From positions 1 to 53,517 of the forward strand of contig JAFYRT010000064.1 of NCBI GenBank assembly GCA_017546805.1: a DNA stretch of 53,517 bases, in the 5' to 3' direction. How positions within the stretch are numbered: position 1 is the stretch's first letter; every line of letters starts with the position of its first letter. A model generated the notes under the pieces. The model saw only the letters and a program-made list of their open reading frames with translations. It was not told where the DNA came from and made no database searches. Made by a program: the position numbers and the translations under genes. Origin of the DNA: Muribaculaceae bacterium. Its GTDB lineage: Bacteria > Bacteroidota > Bacteroidia > Bacteroidales > G3-4614. Shown here piece after piece: positions 42,723-51,725 of this stretch.

Positions 42723-42917
42723 ATGAATCGCATAAAAGAGGTGCTCGAAGAGCGCGGAATCAAACAAACTTGGCTTGCTGAGCGACTTGGCAAGAGTTTC
42801 TGCATAGTGAACTCCTATGTTTGCAATCGTCGCCAACCAAGCCTTGATGTGCTATTTGAAATAGCAAAGATATTGAATGTGGATCCTAAAGAGCTAATAG
42901 AAAGCCATGAAAGATAA
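42723..42917 (+). CDS. XRE-type HTH protein, putative R-M controller
   Basis: A 64-aa helix-turn-helix protein: RIKEVLEERGIKQTWLAERLGKSFCIVNSYVCNRRQPSLDVLFEIAKILNVDPKELI in outline, with the HTH at about residues 14-35. Its size and position just before two methyltransferase genes fit controller (C) proteins, which delay restriction until methylation is established. It overlaps methyltransferase 1 by 11 bp, so both are translated together. Some C-boxes would be expected upstream of 42723; none stands out by eye. Confidence 0.85.
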   Translation: MNRIKEVLEERGIKQTWLAERLGKSFCIVNSYVCNRRQPSLDVLFEIAKILNVDPKELIESHER

Positions 42918-43989
42918 ACCTATTGTACTAGACTTATTTTGTGGAGCAGGAGGCTTATCTAGAGGCTTTATTGATGCTGGGTTCTCTGTAAAATTAGGCG
43001 TAGACTTTGATGATGCTGCACTTAAAACATTTGAGGCAAATCACGAAGGGGCAACAGCATTAAAATTAGATTTATTCAATCTAGATAATGTTAATGTAAT
43101 ACAAGATTTCTTTGATAAAAACAACTATAAACTAGATGTCTTAGTTGGAGGGCCTCCTTGTCAGGGCTTTTCTTTGGCAGGGCCAAGACAAATAGATGAT
43201 TCCAGAAATAAGTTGTACCAAGCAATGGTTATGACAGCTCGAATCCTACGACCACGAGTTGTTGTATTAGAGAATGTCCCAGGCATGATTCAACTTCATG
43301 GAGGATTAGTAAAAGATAAAATTATTAGCGACTTTACGGCTCTAGGATATAAAATGGGAGAGCCTAAAATTCTCTATGCACCTGATTATGGCGTGCCACA
43401 AATAAGAAAAAGGGTTGTTTTTGTGGGCTTATTGGGAGCCATAGAGGAATTCTCATATCCTATCCCAATTCTAAAGCCGGAGGAGTATATTACATGTGAG
43501 CAAGCAATTGGAGATCTACCAGCACTTGTTGATATTGTAGGTGAAAAAGTTCAACCATATCCGTGCGATCCTATGTCTGTGTATCAACAAACAATGCGAT
43601 CTGGATCTGGTGCTATATACAATCATGAAGGAACTATTCATGATGCTAAAACAAAGAAATTTATTCGAATGGTTCCAGAAGGCAAAAATTATAGAGCGTT
43701 ACCAGCAGAATACGCCGGCATTTATAAATATCACGAGGCTTTGACGCGATATCATAGTAAAAAGCCATCTCCAACCATTAATACTGGACATCGCTCACAT
43801 TTTCACTATAAGTGGGATAGGATCCCAACGGTTAGAGAAAGTGCAAGATTGCAGTCGTTTGCGGATAATTTTGTGTTTTTTGGCAACAAAACTCAGCAAT
43901 ATAGACAAGTAGGAAATGCAGTTCCTCCATTACTTGGTAAAGCTATCGCAACAGAGATTTTTAAATGGTTAAAAAAGAATGGCAACTAA
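42907..43989 (+). CDS. DNA (cytosine-5) methyltransferase 1
   Basis: A 360-aa m5C methyltransferase. Motif I is DLFCGAGGLSRGF, motif IV GGPPCQGFSLAG with catalytic C85, motif VI ENVPGM, motif VIII QIRKRVVF, and motif X QVGNAVPPLLGKA. The target-recognition segment between VIII and IX is short (about residues 175-300). Two m5C enzymes in tandem are expected when the target site is asymmetric, each methylating one strand, as in the LlaJI system. It overlaps the HTH gene by 11 bp and methyltransferase 2 by 11 bp. The recognition sequence cannot be read from the protein. Confidence 0.95.
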   Translation: MKDKPIVLDLFCGAGGLSRGFIDAGFSVKLGVDFDDAALKTFEANHEGATALKLDLFNLDNVNVIQDFFDKNNYKLDVLVGGPPCQGFSLAGPRQIDDSRNKLYQAMVMTARILRPRVVVLENVPGMIQLHGGLVKDKIISDFTALGYKMGEPKILYAPDYGVPQIRKRVVFVGLLGAIEEFSYPIPILKPEEYITCEQAIGDLPALVDIVGEKVQPYPCDPMSVYQQTMRSGSGAIYNHEGTIHDAKTKKFIRMVPEGKNYRALPAEYAGIYKYHEALTRYHSKKPSPTINTGHRSHFHYKWDRIPTVRESARLQSFADNFVFFGNKTQQYRQVGNAVPPLLGKAIATEIFKWLKKNGN

Positions 43990-45235
43990 AATAAAGAAGA
44001 AAATAAAAATGTTAGACCTCTTTGCTGGATGTGGAGGTCTAACAGATGGTTTTATGCAAACACGGTGCTTTACAGATGTTGCGGCTGTAGAGTGGAAAGA
44101 ACCTCAAGTTTCTACACTTCGTCATCGCCTATCCACAAAGTGGGGAAAGCGCGATGCCGAAGAAAGTATACTGCATTTTGATATCCAGCGAGAAGAAGAA
44201 CTGTTCTGTGGATGGTCAGAAGATGCAGTATTTGGAACAAGCAAAGGTTTAGATTATTATGTTGATAAGGCTAATGGTATTGATATTATAATCGGAGGTC
44301 CTCCATGTCAAGCATACTCCGTTGCGGGTAGAGTTCGTGATGAGAATGGAATGCATGATGACTATAGAAACTACCTGTTTGAACACTACTTATCCATTGT
44401 TGATAGGTATCAACCAGATATTTTTATTTTCGAGAATGTTCCTGGTATTCTGAGTGCATGCCCGAATGGCGTCAGAGTATCTGAAGTAATTCCTCGCGAA
44501 TTTGCAAAGAAGGGATACATAATAACCCATGATTTATCTCAAGCATTAGTTAATGCTTCGGATTATAATGTCCCTCAGAATAGAAAGCGAATAATCATGG
44601 TAGGGGTTAGAGAAGAATCTTTTAAACATATTGATATTCAAGAAATGCTTGATGACTTTTATTCCAACATTTTACCATCATATAAGGGTCATAAAGCTCT
44701 TACAGTAAGGGATGCTATTGGGGTAATGCCTCCATTAGAGCCTTATTGGGATGAGGCACATCATTCTAAAAGGGTTTCTCATTCAACTCCAATCTGTGAT
44801 GCTACATGGCATGAACCAAGATACAATAATACAAGAGATATGGAGACTTTTCAACTCCTAGCGCAAGATATTGAATCAGGATCTCCTGTATACGATAGTA
44901 AAAAAATTGCAGAGTTGTATGAGGAAAAAGTTGGATCAAAATCTCCAATTCATCGTTACCATGTACTTAATCCAGATCTACCAAGTACAACCATCATAGC
45001 CCATTTGCATAAGGATGGAAATAGGTTCATACACTATGATTCAAAACAGGCTAGAACGATTACTCCTCGAGAGGCCGGTTTGCTGCAAAGTTTTGACATG
45101 GATTATGAGTTTATTGGCTCTCGTGGTAGTGTATATGAAATGATTGGAAATGCTGTTCCACCTCAATTAGCAAAGGCTCTAGCCTTCGCTGTCGTAGATT
45201 TGTTGAAAAAATATAAATCAGATAAGTATGTATAA
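43979..45235 (+). CDS. DNA (cytosine-5) methyltransferase 2
   Basis: A 418-aa m5C methyltransferase. Motif I is DLFAGCGGLTDGF, motif IV GGPPCQAYSVAGR with C110, motif VI ENVPGI, motif VIII QNRKRIIMV, motif IX LLQSFDMDYEF and motif X MIGNAVPPQLAKALA. It is clearly diverged from methyltransferase 1 outside the motifs and has an insertion between motifs I and IV (residues 50-100), so the pair is not a recent duplication and probably has two different strand specificities. It overlaps the upstream gene by 11 bp and the McrB-like gene by 8 bp. Confidence 0.95.
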   Translation: MATKIKKKIKMLDLFAGCGGLTDGFMQTRCFTDVAAVEWKEPQVSTLRHRLSTKWGKRDAEESILHFDIQREEELFCGWSEDAVFGTSKGLDYYVDKANGIDIIIGGPPCQAYSVAGRVRDENGMHDDYRNYLFEHYLSIVDRYQPDIFIFENVPGILSACPNGVRVSEVIPREFAKKGYIITHDLSQALVNASDYNVPQNRKRIIMVGVREESFKHIDIQEMLDDFYSNILPSYKGHKALTVRDAIGVMPPLEPYWDEAHHSKRVSHSTPICDATWHEPRYNNTRDMETFQLLAQDIESGSPVYDSKKIAELYEEKVGSKSPIHRYHVLNPDLPSTTIIAHLHKDGNRFIHYDSKQARTITPREAGLLQSFDMDYEFIGSRGSVYEMIGNAVPPQLAKALAFAVVDLLKKYKSDKYV

Positions 45236-47414
45236 TTATCTTTATACAAATGACATGCGCATCAGCGATTTACCTGACTCCATAAAAAGAGTTAGTGAGA
45301 TTTTGCTGTCTGGTATGGAGCCATATCAAGTGGATAAAAGTTTTGGCAATAATGGCGCAACTATTCAATTTTATTTTAATCTTCAAGATAATACAGAGAC
45401 TCTTATAAAAGGAAAAGATGCGACATTAGATGTTATTCGAAACTTTATTCTTAAATTTCAATTTCCGAACACAAGAACATTGGAATCATTTAGGAACACA
45501 CTAAATGACAAAATTCTTTTTGCGCCTTATAGGGCTATTATTTCTGTTTTATACAAGCTTGCTCTTAATGAAGGCAATACTAGTTATTTAACTCATGATG
45601 AGATATTGTTCTTCTTTTTCTGTAATTCAGATGTTTGTACTAATCCTAGTTTTGATGTAGACGAGCTAATAAATAGTATTGTCTGTTATAGAAATAATCC
45701 ATACGACATAACTTCTAGTGTTAGAGCAAAAATCAAATGGAATCAATATGAGCGACAGCTCAGAGAGATGATGACAGTGCTACAATATGCTAGTAGTGTA
45801 TTTAAAAATCGTAGTGGGACTCTTTCGTTTGTTATACCAACATCAACAGATGATATTACTTTTATAAACAATGTTATCAGCTACGATAAAGTATGGTACC
45901 CTTCAAATATTGAAGATTTTAACTTGTCAAATAAAGAATATATAAGCTATATGGACACAGCAAATACACCTTATTATGTGATTGAATTGAATAAACCACA
46001 TAAACTAAATAATAAGAAAGTAGATGAAAGTCTTCAACAAATTTACTATGGTGCGCCGGGTACAGGTAAATCACATACTGTAAAGAGACATACCGAAGGA
46101 GAGAGTGTTGTCCGTACAACATTCCACCCCGATAGTGACTATTCAACTTTTGTTGGATGCTACAAGCCAACAACAAAGGAGATTGAAATGCGCGATGTTA
46201 CAGGTAAAGTCATAATAGAACACGGCCAACCTGTAACAGAAAATCGTATTATTTATCAATTCGTTGACCAAGCATTTTTGCAAGCTTATATCAAAGCTTG
46301 GAAATTCTATGTAGAGGCTGAAGACGGAGTTGATCCCAAGAAACAATTCCTAATTATCGAAGAGATAAATAGAGGTAACTGTGCACAAATATTTGGAGAC
46401 TTATTCCAATTGTTGGATAGAAATGATAGTGGTTTCTCTGAATACTTTATCCACGCAGATAAGGATATGCAAAAGCATTTATCAAATGCCTTTAAGGATT
46501 ATCTTATTAAGGATTCTCACAAGGATGCAATTAATTCACTGTATCCGAAAGAAGATGATGTTGTGGCAAAAGTTCTATCGGGAGAGATTCTTTTACTCCC
46601 AAACAACCTGTACATTTGGGCAACAATGAACACTAGCGACCAAAGCCTCTTCCCTATTGACTCTGCCTTTAAGCGCCGTTGGGATTGGGAATATGAGCCG
46701 ATTAAGTATAAAAATATCAATTGGGTAATTGATATTGAGGGTAGCAAGTATCTATGGACATCATTCCAGCGTGAGATCAACAAGAGAATATTCGATGCTA
46801 CCAATTCCGAAGATAAAATGTTGGGAGACTACTTCGTGAACCCTACAGATGGCGTTATCACAGAGAAGATATTGCTCAATAAGATTCTCTTCTACCTATG
46901 GAATGATGTGTGCAAAGATGGCGAAGGCGATATATTCAAAACCGCTGACAACGAGGATGTAACATTCTCAGACCTACATAGTGATGGCGGTAAAGACAAG
47001 CTTATTGCAATGATGAAATACTTAAAGGTGCAGGAAATCGTTGAGGATACGGACGCAAAAGAACCTAGTAAACGCAAGAATCCAAAATACTCAATAAATA
47101 ATAGTAAAGACAGCTATTCAACGCCCGAAACAGTCTGTCATGTAATTCAAGAATATGCAGAACAAAACCAAGGGAAGTCTGTCCAAGAAATGATTGATCT
47201 TTGGAATGGTATATCTGAGAGGAATGATTGTTTGGTTGACTCTTGGGCTCCATCGCCTAATGACAAACAACCATTTGCTAATAAGAGACGCTCGGAAATT
47301 AAGTGGGGAGACAAGTCTGTATGGGTGACTAGAGGATGGACAGAAGAGATATTCCAAACATTTATTCGTAATGCCAAGGAGCAACTAGGTGTAATCATCG
47401 AAAAAGTAGAATAA
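45228..47414 (+). CDS. McrB-type AAA+ GTPase of the LlaJI-like restriction system (R1)
   Basis: A 728-aa restriction subunit. Residues 1-265 are a variable N-terminal part, the likely DNA-binding region. The AAA+ GTPase domain follows: Walker A GAPGTGKS (275-282), Walker B FLIIEEINRGN (374-384), and the McrB-type signature MNTSDQS (467-473, usually NTxDRS), then FKRRWDWEY. The C-terminal ~180 residues are an accessory region. In LlaJI the McrB-like subunit moves DNA and activates a nuclease partner. ATG 45228 overlaps the methyltransferase stop; ATG 45255 (MRISDLP) is an alternative start. The N-terminal third is more AT-rich than the rest, hinting at domain exchange. Confidence 0.92.
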   Translation: MYNYLYTNDMRISDLPDSIKRVSEILLSGMEPYQVDKSFGNNGATIQFYFNLQDNTETLIKGKDATLDVIRNFILKFQFPNTRTLESFRNTLNDKILFAPYRAIISVLYKLALNEGNTSYLTHDEILFFFFCNSDVCTNPSFDVDELINSIVCYRNNPYDITSSVRAKIKWNQYERQLREMMTVLQYASSVFKNRSGTLSFVIPTSTDDITFINNVISYDKVWYPSNIEDFNLSNKEYISYMDTANTPYYVIELNKPHKLNNKKVDESLQQIYYGAPGTGKSHTVKRHTEGESVVRTTFHPDSDYSTFVGCYKPTTKEIEMRDVTGKVIIEHGQPVTENRIIYQFVDQAFLQAYIKAWKFYVEAEDGVDPKKQFLIIEEINRGNCAQIFGDLFQLLDRNDSGFSEYFIHADKDMQKHLSNAFKDYLIKDSHKDAINSLYPKEDDVVAKVLSGEILLLPNNLYIWATMNTSDQSLFPIDSAFKRRWDWEYEPIKYKNINWVIDIEGSKYLWTSFQREINKRIFDATNSEDKMLGDYFVNPTDGVITEKILLNKILFYLWNDVCKDGEGDIFKTADNEDVTFSDLHSDGGKDKLIAMMKYLKVQEIVEDTDAKEPSKRKNPKYSINNSKDSYSTPETVCHVIQEYAEQNQGKSVQEMIDLWNGISERNDCLVDSWAPSPNDKQPFANKRRSEIKWGDKSVWVTRGWTEEIFQTFIRNAKEQLGVIIEKVE

Positions 47415-47421
47415 ATTTTAT

Positions 47422-49671
47422 ATGCTACTATTTATAGAAGGATATCCATACGACCTTAATCGAGAGGTTAGAGAGGGCTTGACCATAAGGAAAGTACTCG
47501 CAGATGTGGTGTCGCTACCCGTAAAGGACGACACTTACGCTGTCGAGTATGTAGGCTATTGCTATAGCAAAGCTGCTGCAGATGTGATTTTCTTCTTGCC
47601 AAAGGTAGTTTTGACTGGTGAACAAGATGAAGATAAAAACAGCGATACGATATTCGGAGCCTCTCCACAAGAGATTATCGACTTCGAATCGGATACTGTG
47701 AAATCTAAATTTACAGAGGATGGTAGCAAAGAGTACAAAGAGTTTCTCTCAACACTCTCAATTTGGATTTACCGCGTTATAAGTGTCTATAAGCAGACTC
47801 ACAATAACAATATCTTAGAGTGCAAAGAGTATCAGGCGGAGAGTAGAGGCAAAAAGCAAAAGCACAACACTCTACTTGATGTGATTATAGCCCTACGAGA
47901 CTTTAACAAAAACAACCAAGACTATTTTACCTTTATAGTTAAAAACATCCACTCGGGATATAACAAGATCAATTGGAGTAAGACGATCAATTCATCGCAA
48001 GCCATCATCCAACAGGGAACACCTATCTATATCAACCCTGTCAATAAGAAAAAGATGGTGAACTTCGACGAGGAGTTGCTTATTATCTATTTCTCTATTT
48101 TGAATTATATCCGAGAGGTGCACGGTTTCTCGTTCGAAATAAATCTTCACTACCAACTTATCAACCCAGATAGGTTGAAAAAAGCATATATTGACAAGAA
48201 TCTTGGTTGTCGTAGGCTGAGGCAGATAAAATATAAGTATTTCTCGGATCAAGCCCTAAGAATATGGGATTTGTGTTATGCTTTCTTCGATAGAGAGTAT
48301 AAGATCTCGATGAATAGGCAGGCTGAAGACTATCTGCTTGCCAAGAACTTTGAGCATATCTTCGAGGTTATGATAGATACCTTGATAAGTGGTAGCGACA
48401 AACATGACCTGCCAAAGGAGCTTACCGAGCAGAAAGATGGCAAGTTAGTGGATCATATGTTCGTAGGTCAGGGACTTATTGAGCAGTCGGATCTCTCATC
48501 AGAACTTACATACTACATAGGCGATAGTAAATACTACAAACGCACAAGGAACGACCGAACGCATCTTGGGGATAAGTCCATATATAAACAGTATACCTAC
48601 GCAAGAAATGTCATCCAATGGAATATGAATCTATTCTTGGGTGGTGACAACAATGATGAACAGCCTCAGCTAAGAGATACCCTCACAGAAGGATACAACC
48701 CTATACCTAACTTCTTTATTAGTGCAAGAATACCTAATAAGGAATCGGGTGGTCAAAAATTCTTGTCATTTGATGACAAGGAGATAAAAGTACAAGAGAA
48801 TGATGTACAATTAAATAGGCAATTCGAGAATCGACTATTTGACCGAGACACCTTGCTGTTGTGCCACTACGATGTGAATTTTCTATACATTGCATCGTTA
48901 TATGGTCGAAATAACAAGAGCGCACAATCATCTTGGCGAGACTATGTTCGAAAAGAGTTCCGTAATAAAATCCAGAGAACTCTGAACCGTTTATACACTT
49001 TCAGAACATTGCAGCCTCGTGAAGGTATGGATTGTTATGGATTCATACATAAAAATTTTCATCTGCTAAATGGCAAAATATACCGTCCAAAAACAGATAG
49101 TAACTATTTGGTATTGGCATTGATGAAAGATGAAGAACTTGAAATATGGGAACAGCTCCACATCAAGACTGGAAATGTGAAAAAAGAAGTTAGCAACAAC
49201 AAAGAACTGTTGGATTCCTTACAATCACATTTCTATATAAGCAGTCCTTTTGAACTAGAAACTGATTTCCATGTAGACCCAATTGACAATATCGGATCTT
49301 TAGAAGAACTTCCAAAGCGCGAAGTCAAAAATGTATTGACAGGAGTTGTGCGTAAATCAGATAAAGATTTCTCAATATTCATTGAGCACCAAGCAAGTAT
49401 TTACACTATGCAGAAGATTCCTTCTGTTAACCTTATGGATGTGGAATATTTCTTACCGATGGTAGGTGGTTGTATTGATGGTTATTATAAGGTTGAGAAA
49501 CTATACTTTGCCACATATAAAGATAATGGAATAGATTATCCATGCTTGAAACTCAAATTAGGTGATTATATAAATGTCGGCACAGAGTGGGTCAATATAT
49601 ACAGCATTATGCGCCCTGGCGAGGTAATATCAACCAATGATGTCTTGCGGATGTATGAATCCGAGAAATAA
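47422..49671 (+). CDS. LlaJI-like restriction endonuclease subunit (R2), PD-(D/E)XK
   Basis: A 749-aa protein placed 7 bp after the McrB-like gene, as the nuclease partner should be. Around residues 310-375 it shows a PD-(D/E)XK core: E315 in HIFEVMID, D344 in KLVDHMF and D368-x-K370 in YYIGDSKYYKR. The N-terminal half (FIEGYPYDL, YEYVGY-type) and the C-terminal part (after 530) carry no motif I can name. It best fits the LlaJI/BsuMI restriction-endonuclease family rather than classical McrC, which is about half this length. It would cut unmethylated target DNA together with R1. Confidence 0.82.
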   Translation: MLLFIEGYPYDLNREVREGLTIRKVLADVVSLPVKDDTYAVEYVGYCYSKAAADVIFFLPKVVLTGEQDEDKNSDTIFGASPQEIIDFESDTVKSKFTEDGSKEYKEFLSTLSIWIYRVISVYKQTHNNNILECKEYQAESRGKKQKHNTLLDVIIALRDFNKNNQDYFTFIVKNIHSGYNKINWSKTINSSQAIIQQGTPIYINPVNKKKMVNFDEELLIIYFSILNYIREVHGFSFEINLHYQLINPDRLKKAYIDKNLGCRRLRQIKYKYFSDQALRIWDLCYAFFDREYKISMNRQAEDYLLAKNFEHIFEVMIDTLISGSDKHDLPKELTEQKDGKLVDHMFVGQGLIEQSDLSSELTYYIGDSKYYKRTRNDRTHLGDKSIYKQYTYARNVIQWNMNLFLGGDNNDEQPQLRDTLTEGYNPIPNFFISARIPNKESGGQKFLSFDDKEIKVQENDVQLNRQFENRLFDRDTLLLCHYDVNFLYIASLYGRNNKSAQSSWRDYVRKEFRNKIQRTLNRLYTFRTLQPREGMDCYGFIHKNFHLLNGKIYRPKTDSNYLVLALMKDEELEIWEQLHIKTGNVKKEVSNNKELLDSLQSHFYISSPFELETDFHVDPIDNIGSLEELPKREVKNVLTGVVRKSDKDFSIFIEHQASIYTMQKIPSVNLMDVEYFLPMVGGCIDGYYKVEKLYFATYKDNGIDYPCLKLKLGDYINVGTEWVNIYSIMRPGEVISTNDVLRMYESEK

Positions 49672-49739
49672 GACCTAAATTGATGGTAGAGGTGGAGAAT
49701 AATAAGTAATATTGATTGTCAAAACATAATACATTGATT

Positions 49740-50873
49740 ATGGCTAAGAATATTAATAGTTCCGAGTATACAGAAGAAACAATGCTCAAATTGGATATTT
49801 TTCGCAAATGTTTTAGAGAATGGTATCCTGTATTTTTGCATGCACCTCATATAACTCATCTTTTTATATACGATATGTTTGCTGGCAGTGGTAAAGACGC
49901 TATAGGCAATTATGGTTCTCCTCTGATTCTATTACAAGAGGCTAGAGGCGAAAACAAGCAACATTGTAAACATCTATACAATGTAGGAAAACCTATTGTT
50001 GTATTTGGTTTTAATGAGAAAATACGAGACAAGTCTATCGAACTACAACAAAATATTAAAGCAGAGCAATCTGCATGTCAAGAGCATTGCGAATATTCAT
50101 CATGCCCATTTATAAATAATATTCATGTAGGGGCATACGATTTTCAAGAGTTAATACAAAATGAACAAGTAAATAATGTTCTTAGTAATAAATCCTATGG
50201 TAAATTTGTATTATTAGATCAATATGGATTTAAGCAAATTAACGATGAGGTTTTTCTTAAACTGATTAACTCTCCTAAGACAGATTTTATATTTTTTATA
50301 GCATCATCTTTTATCAGAAGATTTAAGACGCTCGGCGCCGTAACCACATATTTTCATGATAATAGTATTGTATTTGATGAGTCTAAGCCAAAAGAATGTC
50401 ATCGCGCAATTACAGATTATTTTAAAAGTTTGATTCCCACTGATAAGGAATATTATCTACATAGTTTTACGATACAAAAAGGAAGTAATTACTATGGATT
50501 AATATTTGGTTCCAATCACACACTTGGCATGGAGAAATTCTTAAAAGTATGTTGGTCGGAAGATCCACTAGCGGGGGAATCAAATTGTAATATTAACAAT
50601 GATTATGAAATAGGATCGTTGTTTTATAACCCTACTTCTTCTAACAAGAAACGAGATGTTTCTAATATAGTAAAAAGCAAAATTCTCAATAAAGAAATAA
50701 CAAGTAATATAGAAGGGCTTAAGTTTGTCTTATCCCTCGGGTGCGAGCCTAAACTTTTTGTAGATATTGTAAAAGAATTGATAGCTCAAAATATAGTGGA
50801 AATTGATGGTACTTTTAATAGGACATCAAGTAATATACATAGAGCTTCTGAATATCATATTATACTAAAATGA
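49740..50873 (+). CDS. tcmP: Three-Cys-motif partner protein TcmP
   Basis: A 377-aa protein of the TcmP family (start at 49740 chosen: MAKNINSSEYTEETMLKLD; an ATG at 49716 adds eight residues without family support). It has LDIFRKCFREWYPVF then LFIYDMFAGSGKD, the glycine-rich loop of a Rossmann, methyltransferase-like fold. An internal cysteine cluster lies at C121, C125 and C130 (numbering from 49716), which could bind metal. It is followed with a 4-bp overlap by its usual partner, a three-Cys-motif DUF5131 gene. Function is unknown; a nucleotide or nucleic-acid modification role is an inference from the radical-SAM-like partner. Confidence 0.87.
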   Translation: MAKNINSSEYTEETMLKLDIFRKCFREWYPVFLHAPHITHLFIYDMFAGSGKDAIGNYGSPLILLQEARGENKQHCKHLYNVGKPIVVFGFNEKIRDKSIELQQNIKAEQSACQEHCEYSSCPFINNIHVGAYDFQELIQNEQVNNVLSNKSYGKFVLLDQYGFKQINDEVFLKLINSPKTDFIFFIASSFIRRFKTLGAVTTYFHDNSIVFDESKPKECHRAITDYFKSLIPTDKEYYLHSFTIQKGSNYYGLIFGSNHTLGMEKFLKVCWSEDPLAGESNCNINNDYEIGSLFYNPTSSNKKRDVSNIVKSKILNKEITSNIEGLKFVLSLGCEPKLFVDIVKELIAQNIVEIDGTFNRTSSNIHRASEYHIILK

Positions 50874-51610
50874 AGACTACTAAGATAGAGTGGACAGAAC
50901 ACACATGGAACCCCGTAACTGGTTGCACTAAATTTTCAGAAGGTTGTGCGCATTGTTACGCTGAGGTTATGTCTCGTAGACTATGTGCAATGGGGAATCC
51001 TAAATATGCGAATGGTTTTAAATCCACAATTCATCATGAGGCATTGAAAGAGCCGTTTAATTGGAAAAAGCCCTCAACAATATTTGTTTGCTCTATGAGC
51101 GACTTGTTCCATAAAGATGTGCCCTTTGAGTTTATAGATAAGGTTTTTAGAGTAATTGAAGAGACTCCACAACACAATTACCAGATTTTGACAAAGCGCG
51201 CAGAGCGTATGGCAGAGTATTTTAAAATTCGTAATATACCTCAAAATGCTTGGATTGGTGTTACGGTAGAAAATAAAGAAACCAAGTATAGAATAAATCA
51301 TATTAGACATTTAGATGCAACTATCAAATTCCTTTCATGCGAACCACTATTAGGAGATTTGGAAGAGCTAAATCTTAATGGTATAAATTGGATAATTGTA
51401 GGAGGGGAAAGTGGCTCACAAGCTCGGCCTATGAAAGAAGAATGGGTGCTTAATATAAAAAGACAAGCCGATGCTAATAACATTCCTTTCTTTTTTAAAC
51501 AATGGGGAACTTGGAGTAAAGAAGGCATAAAAGGTAACAAGAAGATAAACGGCAAACTATTGCAAGGCGAAATAGTGCAGAATATGCCAAATATCAATCG
51601 TCATAAATAG
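50870..51610 (+). CDS. DUF5131 (phage Gp37/Gp68) family, radical-SAM-like three-Cys protein
   Basis: A 246-aa protein starting TKIEWTEHTWNPVTGC. The cysteines C19, C26 and C29 (GCTKFSEGCAHCYAE) form CX6CX2C, a pattern suited to a 4Fe-4S cluster of the radical-SAM type. Later motifs are FVCSMSDLFHKDVP, QILTKRAERM, IGVTVEN, FLSCEPLLGDL, and IVGGESGSQARPM. The family is carried by many phages and by genomic islands. Its ATGA overlap with tcmP implies obligate co-expression. Whether it is a true radical-SAM enzyme and what it modifies is not known. Confidence 0.88.
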   Translation: MKTTKIEWTEHTWNPVTGCTKFSEGCAHCYAEVMSRRLCAMGNPKYANGFKSTIHHEALKEPFNWKKPSTIFVCSMSDLFHKDVPFEFIDKVFRVIEETPQHNYQILTKRAERMAEYFKIRNIPQNAWIGVTVENKETKYRINHIRHLDATIKFLSCEPLLGDLEELNLNGINWIIVGGESGSQARPMKEEWVLNIKRQADANNIPFFFKQWGTWSKEGIKGNKKINGKLLQGEIVQNMPNINRHK

Positions 51611-51614
51611 ATTT

Positions 51615-51725
51615 ATGATGCATTCCTACCTAAAATTAGATTATGCAGATGATTCGTATAGGTCTTTTTTAGAACTATATGAAATTTTATACTCTGCAAA
51701 TAACGAAATTATTCAATCCATATGA
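51615..51725 (+). CDS. Small ORF of 36 aa coupled to the AbiH gene
   Basis: A 36-codon ORF (first ATG 51615, second at 51618) that fills the whole space between DUF5131 and AbiH. It starts 4 nt after the DUF5131 stop, and its TGA overlaps the AbiH ATG (ATGA). The peptide is acidic, Tyr- and Leu-rich (YLKLDYADDSYRSFLELYEIL) and may form a helix. I do not recognise it. Possible explanations are an antitoxin-like or regulatory peptide, a translational coupling device for AbiH, or the remnant of a longer gene. The tight spacing at both ends argues against chance. Confidence 0.5.
   Translation: MMHSYLKLDYADDSYRSFLELYEILYSANNEIIQSI

Noticed and set aside
49716..49739. Longer TcmP start (MSKHNTLI)
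   Set aside because: The eight extra residues have no family support; MAKNINSSEYTEE at 49740 fits the expected N-terminus.
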